64,000 nt of DNA from Streptomyces sp. ISL-100 (GTDB lineage: Bacteria > Actinomycetota > Actinomycetes > Streptomycetales > Streptomycetaceae), in NCBI RefSeq assembly GCF_018614615.1, contig NZ_JAGGOK010000012.1, positions 124,001 to 188,000 on the forward strand, written 5' to 3'. A program made the position numbers and the translations under genes. The notes beneath the pieces are model-generated. The model did not search any database. It saw nothing but the letters and a program-made list of their open reading frames with translations, and had not been told where the DNA came from. Numbering within the stretch: the first letter of the stretch is position 1; the number at the start of each line of letters is the position of its first letter. Below are positions 16,678-26,801 of this stretch, one piece after another.

Positions 16678-19600
16678 ATGCGGGACAGCCACCGGGCGGA
16701 AGCCGAGCGGCTGTTGGTACGGGCCGTCGAGGAACAGGCGCGGCGGTCGGGCGGACGGATCGATGCCAACGCACTGCTGGTGCGCGGGCGGGCCGCGCTG
16801 GAGACGATGGCGGCCGGCGCGGGCGAGGAGTACGCCGCGTACGTCAAGGCGCTGGACGAGGCGCAGGCCGGGCAGCGGTCGCTGGCGGATCGATTCAGCA
16901 GTGCGGATCTCTCAACGCCCGTGCTGGTCGCGGCCGTTGCCGCTCTGGCCGCCTTCGGTGCGGATCTGGCGTTCGGTACGGGCGCCGGCACCGCGCTCGC
17001 CGCCGGCACCGTCGTCGCGGTCGCCGGGGCCGCCGCCACCGTCGTCAAGGTCACCGCCTCGCACTGGCCCGCCGCGCACCAGCGGGCCGGCGCGCTGGCG
17101 CAGCCCGGCGGGCCCGAGCAGCTGAGGCTGCAGTGGCTGACGGCGCTGGAGGTGCGGGGGATACGTCCGTTCCTGGACCAGCAGCACGTCCTGCTGGCCG
17201 CGACCCGTGGGCGTACGGGTGCGGGTACGGCGACGAAGGCCGCCGTCGCCGGGCAGTTGCGCGGCGCCGATCGCAGCCAGGCGGCGCGCAGACGGTCCGT
17301 ACTGGAGCAGTCCTTCGGGCATCTGCCCGAGCCCGACGGGCCGTTCGCGGGGCGGCGGGCGGCGATGGGGCAGATCGCGCAGTGGGTGCACGCGGCGCGG
17401 GCGAGCACCGAGACGCGGCCGACGGTCGTGGTGCTGCACGGGGCGCCCGGTTCGGGGCGTACGACGCTGGCGGTGCGGGCGGCGCATCACCTCAGGGACC
17501 AGTTCCGGGGCGCGTGTGTGGTGGATCTGCGCGGCGACACGGCGGGCGAGTCGCCGCTGTCGACGCGGGAGGCCCTGCTGCATCTGCTCAACCGGCTCGG
17601 CGCGCCGCGGGAGCAGCTGCTCTTCCGGGAGCGGTCCTCGCAGGAGCAGCAGTTGCGCAGGCTGACCGAGCTGTACCACCAGCATCTGACGGGGCTGCCG
17701 GTGACGGTGGTGCTCGACGACGCGTCGGACGCGGCGCAGGTGCGCACACTCGTGCCCGAGCGCTCGGACAGCCTGGTGCTCGTGACGGCCCGCGAGCCGC
17801 TCGATCTGCCCGCCGACATCCCGGCGTGGGTGCACCAGTTGCCGGTGGAGGCGCTGGATTCCGTAGGCGCGGAGGAGTTGCTGCGGGAGGTGGCGGAGGA
17901 GAAGGAGGGTCCGTACGACGCCCAGGCGGCGGACGGGATCGCCGAGCTGTGCGGCGGGCTGCCGCTGGCCCTGCGCGTCGCGGGTTCCTCGCTGGGCGCG
18001 CGTACGCCGCGTGCGCTGGCGGCGGATCTTGCCGCGTACGGTCCGGTCGACCCGGTGGAGCGCGCGCTGTGGCTGCGCTACACCGACCAGCCGGACGCCG
18101 CCCGCCGCCTGCTGCGCCGGCTCGCGCTCGCGGGCCGGGCGAGCCTGGGCGCGGCGGCGGCCGCGGCGCTGCTGGCCACCGACGAGCACGAGGCGCAGCG
18201 GCTGCTGGCGGAGCTGTCGCGGGCCGGGCTCATCGACCACGTGCGGGGCAGTCGCTACCGCCTGCACGATCTCGTACGGGCGTTCGCGCAGGCGCGGCTG
18301 CTCGACGAGGAGGAGCCGGCGGACCGGGCGGCGGCGCAGGAGCGCCTGATCCGCAATTACGGCGAACTGGCCGACTCGGTGATCCGCCTGGTGGACGGCA
18401 AGACGTCGACCCGCGCCGACCACTTCGGGGCCCACGGCTTCACTTCGCTCGACGCCGCCCTGCGCTGGCTGGACGACGAGTCGAGCTTCATCACGGCGGC
18501 TCTGCGCCAGGCGGAGGGGGTCGACCAGCAGGCCGTACTGAACCTCCTCGGCGCGCTGTGCGACTACTGCCTGCTGCGCGGTGACCTCTACCGCCTGGGC
18601 GAGATCAGCGAGCTGACGCAGGCCGTCGACCAGGGCCTGCTGGGCCGGTCCGTGCAGTGGCGTACGGGCATCGCGGCCCGCCAGCTCGGGGAGCTCGACA
18701 AGGCCCGTACGACCCTCTCCTCGGTGGTGGATCTCTACTTCGAGGCCCAGAACGAGGCGGGCGCCGCCCGTGCGCTGTGCTCGCTCGGCATCACGCTCCA
18801 TCACCAGGGCAACCTGACGGAAGCCGCGGCGAAACTGGGCGAGGCACTCGCGCTCCAGGCGTCGGACACTCTGGCCGCCGACCGCGCGTGGACGCTGCAC
18901 GCGCTGGCCGCGGTGGTGCGCGACCGGGCGAATCTCGCCGACGCCGTCAGCCACCTCGACACCGCCCTCGTCCTCCACCGGGAGAGCGAGAGCCTGCACG
19001 GGCAGGCGTGGGCGCATTTCCAGCTCGGCCAGGTGTTCCTGCGCATGGGCGACGTACCGCGGGCCGAGGGACAGCTGCGCGAGGCGCTGGATCTGTACGG
19101 GCGCACGCGCGACGGCCGCGGCGAGGCGTGGGCGCTGACGCAGCTGGCCCGTGCGCGTCTGGTGGACGGCGACCCGTCCCCGGCCGTCGACCAGCTCCGC
19201 CAGGCACTGTCGAGGCACCGCGAGGCGGAGGACGCGCGGGGCGAGGCCTGGACCCTCTACTACCTCGGGCAGGCCCTGGAGGAGTGCGGCGACGCCGATC
19301 AGGCGGTGCGTGAGCTGGAGCGGGCGCGGGGGATGTTCTCGCGGATGCGGGATGTGTACGGGCTGGCCTGCGCCCGTCACCACTCGGGCCGCGTCACGCG
19401 CGACCAGCGCGCGGCGCAGACCGGCAACCTGCGCAATTCCGGCTTCGCGCGCCAGCTCCTGGTCGACGCGCGGGCGGACTTCCACCGCATCGGCGTCGCG
19501 CACGGCGAGGCGTGGACGTGCCTGGAGCTGGCCATCGTCGACGCGGGCAACAACCGTCCGGCGCAGGCGCTGGAGCTGTGCGACGAGGCGGTGCGATTGT

Positions 19601-19908
19601 TCGATTCGTACGGCGACCATCGAGGCGCGGACTGGGCCCGCTTCCTGCGCTGCACGCTGCTGCCGTTCGGTTCACCGGGGGGCTCGGAGATCGGCACGGC
19701 GGTGGCCCAGGAAGAGCTCTCCCAGCTGCTCCGGGACCCCCATCCGACACGCGACGGCAAGCTGGAGGACTGCGCGGAGGCGTACGCGCTGGTGCTGGAG
19801 CGGGGCGTGGACCTGGCGGAGGGCTGGCAGGCGTGGCGCCTGGGCATGGTGCCGAATCGGCATGCGCGGGAGGTGATGGGGGTGCCGGTGGGGGTGGCGC
19901 GGGGCTGA
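16678..19908 (+). CDS. Membrane-anchored NB-ARC/STAND-like NTPase with TPR repeats
   Basis: A 1,076-residue protein. An N-terminal helical part is followed by a hydrophobic hairpin (about 81-123), then an NB-ARC-like NTPase with P-loop GAPGSGRTT (255-263), Walker B VVLDDA (345-350) and GGLPLAL (427-433), a winged-helix segment (to about 545), and more than eight tetratricopeptide repeats to the C-terminus. Such STAND proteins switch on nucleotide binding and oligomerise after ligand sensing by the TPRs. It lacks the SARP-type DNA-binding domain of many Streptomyces relatives and instead has membrane segments. ATG 16678 has GGAGGGGG upstream. Confidence 0.85.
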   Translation: MRDSHRAEAERLLVRAVEEQARRSGGRIDANALLVRGRAALETMAAGAGEEYAAYVKALDEAQAGQRSLADRFSSADLSTPVLVAAVAALAAFGADLAFGTGAGTALAAGTVVAVAGAAATVVKVTASHWPAAHQRAGALAQPGGPEQLRLQWLTALEVRGIRPFLDQQHVLLAATRGRTGAGTATKAAVAGQLRGADRSQAARRRSVLEQSFGHLPEPDGPFAGRRAAMGQIAQWVHAARASTETRPTVVVLHGAPGSGRTTLAVRAAHHLRDQFRGACVVDLRGDTAGESPLSTREALLHLLNRLGAPREQLLFRERSSQEQQLRRLTELYHQHLTGLPVTVVLDDASDAAQVRTLVPERSDSLVLVTAREPLDLPADIPAWVHQLPVEALDSVGAEELLREVAEEKEGPYDAQAADGIAELCGGLPLALRVAGSSLGARTPRALAADLAAYGPVDPVERALWLRYTDQPDAARRLLRRLALAGRASLGAAAAAALLATDEHEAQRLLAELSRAGLIDHVRGSRYRLHDLVRAFAQARLLDEEEPADRAAAQERLIRNYGELADSVIRLVDGKTSTRADHFGAHGFTSLDAALRWLDDESSFITAALRQAEGVDQQAVLNLLGALCDYCLLRGDLYRLGEISELTQAVDQGLLGRSVQWRTGIAARQLGELDKARTTLSSVVDLYFEAQNEAGAARALCSLGITLHHQGNLTEAAAKLGEALALQASDTLAADRAWTLHALAAVVRDRANLADAVSHLDTALVLHRESESLHGQAWAHFQLGQVFLRMGDVPRAEGQLREALDLYGRTRDGRGEAWALTQLARARLVDGDPSPAVDQLRQALSRHREAEDARGEAWTLYYLGQALEECGDADQAVRELERARGMFSRMRDVYGLACARHHSGRVTRDQRAAQTGNLRNSGFARQLLVDARADFHRIGVAHGEAWTCLELAIVDAGNNRPAQALELCDEAVRLFDSYGDHRGADWARFLRCTLLPFGSPGGSEIGTAVAQEELSQLLRDPHPTRDGKLEDCAEAYALVLERGVDLAEGWQAWRLGMVPNRHAREVMGVPVGVARG

Positions 19909-19917
19909 GCGAACCGG

Positions 19918-20024
19918 GGCTCCGCCCCAGACCCCGCTCCTCAATCGCCGGAGGGGCTGAAAGGCTGCCGCAAGCGGCAACATCCAGCCCGTCCGGCGTT
20001 TGAGGACACGCCCGCAGGGCGTCC
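19918..20024. repeat. REP-like dispersed repeat, copy 3
   Basis: GGGGCTCCGCCCC, then TCCTCAATCGCCGGAGGGGC, a small hairpin, and CAGCCCGTCCGGCGTTTGAG followed by GACACGCCCGCAGGGCGTCC. The last part matches copy 2 closely. It lies between convergent stops at 19908 and 20025. Confidence 0.75.
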
Positions 20025-20321
20025 CTACGCGTCCTTCGGGCGCTCCCCCGCAGGGTCCCCGGAAGCCGGTGCGGAACCCGGACCGGCAGCGGAAGCCGAC
20101 ACCGCGGTCTTCTCGCTCTCCGCCGCCGGATCCGGCGCCTCTTCGAAGTTGACCTTGCCCATGTGGCGGTTCATCGACTTCATCAGCATCCACACGCCGA
20201 CAGCCAGCGCCGCGAACACCAGGAACCCGAGCACACCCGGGGTCACCTTGTTCTTGTCGAACTTGTCCGCGGCGAGCGGCACGAACTGCGTCATTGCCAG
20301 GGTTACGTTCACATCAGGCAT
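20025..20321 (-). CDS. Small membrane protein downstream of mca
   Basis: A 98-residue protein with one membrane helix at about residues 29-46 (GVLGFLVFAALAVGVWML), then a short basic stretch (KSMNRHMGKV) and an acidic/Ala/Pro-rich tail. The ATG overlaps the last eight bases of mca, so the two are coupled. Proteins like this sit after mca in other Streptomyces. Function is unknown; the context suggests a link to mycothiol-dependent detoxification or merely a shared promoter. Confidence 0.8.
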   Translation of the reverse strand: MPDVNVTLAMTQFVPLAADKFDKNKVTPGVLGFLVFAALAVGVWMLMKSMNRHMGKVNFEEAPDPAAESEKTAVSASAAGPGSAPASGDPAGERPKDA

Positions 20322-21195
20322 TGTCGCGGATGCCCGCGAACAGGTCGCTCTCGGGGAGGGACGTATCGACGAGGGACTTCGCCAGCTCGTACTCCTCCGT
20401 CGGCCAGACGTCCCGCTGGATGTCCATCGGGACGCGGAACCAGCCGCCGTCCGGGTCGATCTGCGTCGCGTGCGCGATGAGCGCCTTGTCGCGGATCTCG
20501 AAGAAGTCCGCGCACGGAACGTACGTGGTCAGCGTCCGCTCCGCCCGCTGGAACTCCTTCCACCGCTCCAGCCACTCCCCGTACGGAGACTCCATGCCGC
20601 GCTCGATCAGCGCCTCGTGGAGCGCGACGGTGCGCGGCCGGTTGAAGCCCTGGTTGTAGTAGAGCTTCTGCGGCTGGTACGCCGGGCCGAACTCCGCCTC
20701 CGGGAACTTCTCGGTGTCCGCCGCCCCCTCGAAAGCCACCATCGTGATCTTGTGGGTCATGATGTGGTCGGGGTGCGGGTAGCCGCCGTTCTCGTCGTAC
20801 GTCGTGATGACCTGCGGACGGAACGTACGGATGGACTTCACCAGCCGGCCCGCCGCCACATCGACGTCCTCCAGCGCGAAGCAGCCCTGCGGCAGCGGCG
20901 GCAGCGGGTCGCCCTCCGGCAGCCCGGAGTCGACGAAGCCGAGCCACTCCTGCCGGACGCCGAGGATCTCGCGAGCCTCGTCCATCTCTTTCTTGCGGAC
21001 CTCGTGGATGTGCTCCTCGATGTACTTGTCGCCCTGGAGCTTCGGATTGAGGATGGAACCGCGCTCGCCCCCCGTGCAGGTCACGACCAGCACGTCCACC
21101 CCCTCGGACACATACTTCGCCATGGTCGCCGCACCCTTGCTCGACTCGTCGTCGGGGTGTGCGTGAACGGCCATCAGTCGCAGCTGCTCAGTCAA
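20314..21195 (-). CDS. mca: Mycothiol S-conjugate amidase
   Basis: Cleaves mycothiol S-conjugates to a mercapturic acid, which is exported, and GlcN-Ins, which is recycled; a cytosolic zinc enzyme of the LmbE/PIG-L family. The AHPDDE zinc motif is at residues 12-17, and YPHPDH supplies another ligand. The 293-residue length equals that of known actinobacterial Mca. The start is TTG 21195 (LTEQLRLMAVHAHPDDE), with GAGGAT six bases upstream; the longer frame to 21222 is unlikely. A GGAAT-N18-GTC element upstream suggests thiol-stress control. Confidence 0.95.
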   Translation of the reverse strand: MTEQLRLMAVHAHPDDESSKGAATMAKYVSEGVDVLVVTCTGGERGSILNPKLQGDKYIEEHIHEVRKKEMDEAREILGVRQEWLGFVDSGLPEGDPLPPLPQGCFALEDVDVAAGRLVKSIRTFRPQVITTYDENGGYPHPDHIMTHKITMVAFEGAADTEKFPEAEFGPAYQPQKLYYNQGFNRPRTVALHEALIERGMESPYGEWLERWKEFQRAERTLTTYVPCADFFEIRDKALIAHATQIDPDGGWFRVPMDIQRDVWPTEEYELAKSLVDTSLPESDLFAGIRDNA

Positions 21196-21239
21196 GACTC
21201 GATCCTCAATGATTCGGCGCAATAAGCGGCTTCTATAGT

Positions 21240-21265
21240 GACCGAATCAGGGGGCGGAAAATTCC
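21240..21265 (-). promoter_or_regulatory. Candidate sigma-R-type promoter of mca
   Basis: On the minus strand GGAAT (21265-21261) is followed after exactly 18 bases by GTC (21242-21240). The sigma-R consensus is GGAAT-N18-GTT, so the -10 differs by one base. An overlapping TATAGA could serve as a housekeeping -10. Confidence 0.5.
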
Positions 21266-21314
21266 GGAGACAGCAGCCATCATCCGGCCGGCTCCCGACC
21301 CAGGAGGAACGATC

Positions 21315-21734
21315 ATGACCGCGGTGCGTCAGGACCTTCCCGAAGGCCGCTACGGCCGCTCGGCGGACGAGCGCGCGGACCGCAAGCTCAAGATCGTGGG
21401 CGCCGTGCTCGGCGCCGGGCTCCTGGCGATGACGGGCTGGTTCGGTTACGACTACGTCACCGCACAGCAGATCAGCGCCGAGCTCATCAAGTTCGACACC
21501 GTCTCGGACTCCGAGGTCAAGGTCCACCTCGAAGTACGCAAGAAGGCGGACGCGGCCGGCACCTGCACCCTGCGCTCGCTCGCGGAGGACGGAGCCGAGG
21601 TGGGCCGCAGGGACGTCCGTATCGACGCGTCGGGCGGCGGGCGCATCGACGAGATCTATACGGTCCGTACAACGTCCAGGGCGACGAGCACCGAACTGAC
21701 AGGCTGTACCGCGGACGGCGGTTCGACAGGCTGA
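21315..21734 (+). CDS. DUF4307 membrane protein
   Basis: A 139-residue protein with a basic cytosolic N-terminus, one membrane helix at about residues 26-46 and an extracytoplasmic beta-rich domain carrying two cysteines (Cys82 and one near residue 130), probably disulfide-linked. This matches the actinobacterial DUF4307 family that lies next to mca and greA. AGGAGG is well placed before ATG 21315. Divergent from mca. Function is unknown. Confidence 0.85.
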   Translation: MTAVRQDLPEGRYGRSADERADRKLKIVGAVLGAGLLAMTGWFGYDYVTAQQISAELIKFDTVSDSEVKVHLEVRKKADAAGTCTLRSLAEDGAEVGRRDVRIDASGGGRIDEIYTVRTTSRATSTELTGCTADGGSTG

Positions 21735-21880
21735 CCTGCGGAGATGCTGCTCCGGTAGTTTTCCTCCTCCCCCTTTTCCGCCTGAATTGTTAGGCTCGTG
21801 GTTTCGCCCGCCCCTGGAGGCACATCCTTCTGGGGAGGGCGATGCTTGCTTTGTATTCCAAGTACCGACGAGGAGCACCT

Positions 21881-22378
21881 GTGACCCAGACCAGCGAGAG
21901 CGTCACCTGGCTGACCCAGGAGGCGTACGACCAGCTCAAGGCCGAGCTGGAGTACCTGTCGGGTCCCGCACGCACGGAGATCGCGACGAAGATCGCGGCT
22001 GCCCGCGAGGAGGGGGACCTGCGCGAGAACGGCGGGTACCACGCGGCCAAGGAGGAGCAGGGCAAGCAGGAGCTCCGTGTGCGCCAGCTGACCCAGCTCC
22101 TGGAGAACGCGAAGGTCGGCGAGGCCCCGACGATCAGTGGTGTCGTGGCACCCGGCATGGTCGTCACGATCGCCTTCGACGGCGACGAGGACGACACGAT
22201 GACGTTCCTGCTCGCCTCGCGCGAGTACGCGAGCGCCGACGTCGAGACCTACTCGCCGCAGTCGCCGCTCGGCACCGGCGTGATGGGCAAGAAGGTCGGC
22301 GAGGACGCGCAGTACGAGATGCCCAACGGCAACAAGGCTTCGGTGAAGATCCTCGAAGCCACGCCGTACCAGGGCTGA
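21881..22378 (+). CDS. greA: Transcription elongation factor GreA
   Basis: Rescues backtracked RNA polymerase by stimulating transcript cleavage. The 165-residue protein has the N-terminal coiled coil (about 10-80), with the conserved tip AAREEGDLRENGGYHAAKEE carrying the acidic Asp/Glu pair, and the C-terminal FKBP-like domain (about 90-160) ending in KILEATPYQG. I take GTG 21881 with GAGGAG upstream; an in-frame ATG at 21842 with GGGGAGGG would add 13 residues that are not family-like. A strong terminator follows. Confidence 0.95.
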   Translation: MTQTSESVTWLTQEAYDQLKAELEYLSGPARTEIATKIAAAREEGDLRENGGYHAAKEEQGKQELRVRQLTQLLENAKVGEAPTISGVVAPGMVVTIAFDGDEDDTMTFLLASREYASADVETYSPQSPLGTGVMGKKVGEDAQYEMPNGNKASVKILEATPYQG

Positions 22379-22397
22379 GCAGCTCAGGGGCGGTAAA

Positions 22398-22438
22398 GAG
22401 GAAGCCCCCGGCCGGATTACCGGGCCGGGGGCTTCCTC
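22398..22438. terminator. Strong terminator after greA
   Basis: A perfect 16-bp inverted repeat (GAGGAAGCCCCCGGCC) with a 9-base loop. It lies between the convergent greA and ABC permease genes. Confidence 0.88.
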
Positions 22439-22439
22439 C

Positions 22440-22473
22440 GTCCGTACGGTCGGATCGTCCGTACGGTCAGATC
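22440..22473. repeat. Tandem 17-bp direct repeat
   Basis: GTCCGTACGGTCGGATC is followed directly by GTCCGTACGGTCAGATC (one mismatch). Each unit holds the palindrome CCGTACGG. The second copy covers the stop codon of the ABC permease. Confidence 0.7.
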
Positions 22474-23320
22474 GTCGCGGAGCGGTACTTGCGGACCGCC
22501 AGCGTCCTGAAGACCACGATGATCAGGACCGACCAGAGCAGCGAGGCCAGCACCGGGTGCTCCATGGGCCAGGCGTCGGACCGTACGACGCCCGGGTTGC
22601 CGAAGAGCTCCCGGCAGGCCTGCACCGTGGCGCTGAAGGGGTTCCACTCGGCCACCGGGCGGATCCAGGAGGCCATCATTGTCGGGTCCACGAACGCGTT
22701 GGAGACGAACGTCACGGGGAAGAGCCAGATCAGGCCGCCCGAGGTGGCTGCCTCCGGTGTCCGGACCGAGAGGCCGATCAGTGCGCCGATCCAGGAGAAC
22801 GCGTATCCCAGGAACAGCAGCAGGCCGAAGGCACCGAGCGCCTTGAGGATGCCCTCGTGGATGCGCCAGCCGACCAGCAGGCCGACGACGGCGAGGACCA
22901 CGACGGTCAGCGCCGTCTGCACCAGGTCGGCGAGGGTACGGCCGGTGAGGACCGCGCCGCGGGCCATGGGCAGGGAGCGGAAGCGGTCGACGAGGCCTTT
23001 GTGCATGTCGTCCGCGATGCCCGCGCCCGCGCCGGCCGTGGCGAAAGTGACGGTCTGGGCGAAGATGCCCGCCATCAGGAATTCGCGGTACCTGGCGGGG
23101 TCGAGGCTGCCGCCGATGCTCATGGAGCCGCCGAAGACGTAGCTGAAGAGGACGACGAACATCACCGGCTGGATCAGCCCGAAGATGATCATCTCGGGGA
23201 TCCGCGCCATGCGGATCAGGTTCCGTTTCGCGATGACCAGCGAGTCGGTGACCGACTGGGAGAGGCCGCCGCGCGGCTTCGGGGCCCGGTTGCCGGAGGT
23301 GACGGTGTCCGTTACGGCGC

Positions 23321-23324
<4 letters not shown>
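22467..23324 (-). CDS. ABC-2 type exporter permease (DrrB-like)
   Basis: A 285-residue membrane protein with six predicted helices between residues about 45 and 275 and the ABC-2 permease layout of daunorubicin-resistance DrrB proteins. It should form the channel of an exporter with the ATPase encoded immediately upstream. The start GTG 23324 overlaps the ATPase stop (GTGA). Substrate is unknown; drugs or lipids are usual for the family. Confidence 0.88.
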
Positions 23325-24292
<968 letters not shown>

Positions 24293-24393
24293 AAGAGGTC
24301 CCCCATGAGTACTTGGGCGAAAATTCCTCTGCGCATTTTAGTTTTGCGGGGCTTTTCCCGCCCGGTGAAGCGCCAAGCAGCAGCGCGAAGTTT

Positions 24394-25623
24394 TCAGGAC
24401 ATCACGGTGTATCCCGCTTCCCGCAGCGCCGACCTGACCTCCGCGCAGTGCTCCGGGCCCTTCGTCTCCAGGTGCAGCTCCACCTCGACTTCGGTGAGTC
24501 CCAGTCGCGGGTCGGTCCGTACATGACCCACATCGAGGACGTTGGCGTCGACCACCGACAGCACCCCGAGGAGCCCGGCCAGGGCGCCCGGACGGTCCGC
24601 CAGGCGCAGTCGCAGCGACAGATAACGGCCCGCCGCCGCCATGCCGTGCCGCAGGATGCGCTGCATCAGCAGCGGATCGACATTGCCGCCCGACAGCACC
24701 GCGACCACCGGCCCCTCGAACGACTCCGGCTTGCTCAGCAGCGCCGCGACCGGGCTCGCGCCGGCCGGTTCGACGACCATCTTGGCCCGCTCCAGGCACA
24801 GCAGCAGCGCGCTGGACAGCTCGTCCTCGGTGACCGTGACGACACCGTCGAGCAGCTGATTGATGACGGCGAAAGGTACGTCGCCGGGCCGCCCCACCTT
24901 GATGCCGTCCGCCATCGTCTGCAGTGTGTCGATCGACACCGGCCGCCCGGCCGCCAGCGACGGCGGATAGCACGCCGCGTTCGCCGCCTGTACGCCGATG
25001 ATCCGCACGTCGGGCCGCAGCGCCTTGACCGCGATCGCGATACCCGCGGCCAGCCCGCCACCACCCACCCCGACGACGATCGTCCGTACCTCCGGGCACT
25101 GCTCCAGGATCTCCAGGCCGAGCGTGCCCTGCCCCGCGACGATGTCGGGGTGGTCGAAGGGGTGGATGAAGGCCGCGCCCGTGGTGTCGGAGTACTCCTG
25201 CGCGGCGGCCAGCGTCTCGTCGACGACCTGCCCGTGCATCCGCACCTCGGCGCCGTACTCCCGCGTCGCCGCGACCTTCGGCAGGGGCGCCCCGACCGGC
25301 ATGAAGACCGTGGAGCGTACGCCGAGGAGGGTGGAGGCCAGCGCGACGCCCTGGGCATGGTTGCCGGCGCTGGCGGCGACGACGCCGGCCGCGCGCTGCT
25401 CCGGGGACAGGCCGGCGATCCGTACATACGCGCCGCGCAGCTTGAACGAACCGGTCCGCTGGAGGTTCTCGCACTTCAGGTGGACAGGGGATCCGACCAG
25501 CTGCGACAGATGCCGGCTGCCTTCCATCGCCGTGGTCCTCGCCACCCCCGAGAGCATCTTCTGCGCCCCGCGGATGTCGTCGAGGATGAGGTGGCGAAAG
25601 GGGTCAGACGTACGGAAGCTCAT
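24394..25623 (-). CDS. ilvA: Threonine ammonia-lyase
   Basis: Deaminates threonine to 2-oxobutanoate, feeding isoleucine synthesis and propionyl-CoA formation. The 409-residue PLP enzyme has the catalytic lysine in TGSFKLRGA (Lys61), a glycine-rich phosphate loop VGGGGLAAG, and a single C-terminal ACT-like domain (about 330-405), so it resembles the shorter TdcB-type form. ATG 25623. Divergent from the MarR gene; a CAGACT box seven bases upstream may give a leaderless mRNA. Confidence 0.93.
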   Translation of the reverse strand: MSFRTSDPFRHLILDDIRGAQKMLSGVARTTAMEGSRHLSQLVGSPVHLKCENLQRTGSFKLRGAYVRIAGLSPEQRAAGVVAASAGNHAQGVALASTLLGVRSTVFMPVGAPLPKVAATREYGAEVRMHGQVVDETLAAAQEYSDTTGAAFIHPFDHPDIVAGQGTLGLEILEQCPEVRTIVVGVGGGGLAAGIAIAVKALRPDVRIIGVQAANAACYPPSLAAGRPVSIDTLQTMADGIKVGRPGDVPFAVINQLLDGVVTVTEDELSSALLLCLERAKMVVEPAGASPVAALLSKPESFEGPVVAVLSGGNVDPLLMQRILRHGMAAAGRYLSLRLRLADRPGALAGLLGVLSVVDANVLDVGHVRTDPRLGLTEVEVELHLETKGPEHCAEVRSALREAGYTVMS

Positions 25624-25770
25624 GACCGCAAGTCTGGCAGCTCAGCGGTCGGGCGGCCGCCGGGGCCCAAGGCCGTCCATCCGTTTATCGCAGCGCCGGT
25701 ACGCACCCGCTGCCACCCGCGTACTCTGTCCCCCACCAAACCGACCACCGCACGAAGAGAGCCCCCAGCC

Positions 25771-26307
25771 ATGCCCACTTCCCAGGACATGACGACTGAT
25801 CCGGACACCGGCCTCCTCGATGCCCTCCAGCACCAGGTGGCCATCTTCGCCCGCCGCGCCGAGCAGACCAGGCTCGGCGGCGTGGGCCAGGTCCGCAACT
25901 CCATGGACCGCGCGGCCTATCTGCTGCTCAACCGGCTCGACCAGGAAGGCCCGATGGGCGTCAAGGCGCTCGCCGCGGGCATGGGGATCGACTCCTCGAC
26001 CGTGACCAGGCAGGTCGCGCCGCTCGTCGACACGGGCCTGGTGAAGCGCACGTCGCACCCGGAGGACGGCCGCGCGGTCGTGCTCCAGCTGTCACCGCGC
26101 GGCCAGGCGCGGCTCGACGAGGTGCGGTCTTCACGGCGCGAACTGATGGCGCAGGTGACGGAGGGCTGGAGCCAGGAGGAGCGTGATTCCTTCTGCACGC
26201 TCCTGACGCGCTTCAATTCCGCGCTGTCGGCCCGCCAGAGTGCGGCTGCGGCGGAGGCGGGAGCGGAAGGTACGGACACCGGCGCAGAGGTGCCTCCGAC
26301 CTCTTGA
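25771..26307 (+). CDS. MarR family transcriptional regulator
   Basis: A 178-residue winged-helix protein. The recognition region MGIDSSTVTRQVAPLVDTGL followed by a wing RTSHPEDGRAVV (about residues 70-105) is diagnostic. Flanking helices form the dimer. The C-terminus is Ala/Glu/Thr-rich. ATG 25771. Divergent from ilvA and followed by the sigma-like gene. Target is unknown. Confidence 0.88.
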   Translation: MPTSQDMTTDPDTGLLDALQHQVAIFARRAEQTRLGGVGQVRNSMDRAAYLLLNRLDQEGPMGVKALAAGMGIDSSTVTRQVAPLVDTGLVKRTSHPEDGRAVVLQLSPRGQARLDEVRSSRRELMAQVTEGWSQEERDSFCTLLTRFNSALSARQSAAAAEAGAEGTDTGAEVPPTS

Positions 26308-26339
26308 CCCCGGGCCGGTTCCTGGCCTGATATGAGGGC

Positions 26340-26801
26340 GTGCGAGAGCGGCAGGCGAATCGGCATCGCCGCAGAGCCCGGGAGTTCGAGGCGTTCGTCG
26401 CGGGCGCGGCAGGGCGGCTGCTGCATGCCGCGACGCTTCTGACGGCCGAGCCGCCGGACGACAACGCACGTGCGCGGCAACTGCTGACCGCCGCTCTTTC
26501 CCGCACGTACGCGGACTGGGAGCGGCTGCGCGGCGAGGACCCGTACGACCGCACCCGCCAGGAACTCGCGGCCCGTTTCGCGCGTAGCGCGTGGCGCTAT
26601 CGGCAGCACGTTGCCGGGGGCGGCGTACTGGAGCGGCTGACTCCGCAGGAGCGGCTGGTGCTGGTGCTGCGCCTGTACGAGGGTGTGGCCGAGGAGCAGG
26701 TGGCGGCGCAGATCGGGCTGCCGGCGGAGCGGGTCAGGGCGATCTGTACGCGCGCGGTGGCCACGATGCGCAGCAAGCCGCCGGAGGTGGCGGCGCGGTG
26801 A
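26340..26801 (+). CDS. Sigma-70 region 4-like protein
   Basis: A 153-residue basic protein. Its C-terminal half (LTPQERLVLVLRLYEGVAEEQVAAQIGL and on) matches the helix-turn-helix of ECF sigma factor region 4, while the first half is only weakly region 2-like. It may be a divergent ECF factor or a DNA-binding accessory protein. Start GTG 26340 with GAGG nearby. It overlaps the next membrane-protein gene by GTGA, the arrangement seen for sigma/anti-sigma pairs, though the partner shows no zinc anti-sigma motif. Confidence 0.75.
   Translation: MRERQANRHRRRAREFEAFVAGAAGRLLHAATLLTAEPPDDNARARQLLTAALSRTYADWERLRGEDPYDRTRQELAARFARSAWRYRQHVAGGGVLERLTPQERLVLVLRLYEGVAEEQVAAQIGLPAERVRAICTRAVATMRSKPPEVAAR

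Noticed and set aside
16912..19620. 902-residue minus-strand frame opposite the STAND gene
   Set aside because: Gln/Arg/Leu-rich shadow with no motif; the plus strand has P-loop, Walker B and TPRs.
15196..19908. Prophage or integrative plasmid
   Set aside because: Only a recombinase is present; no structural, replication or transfer genes, and flanks are core.
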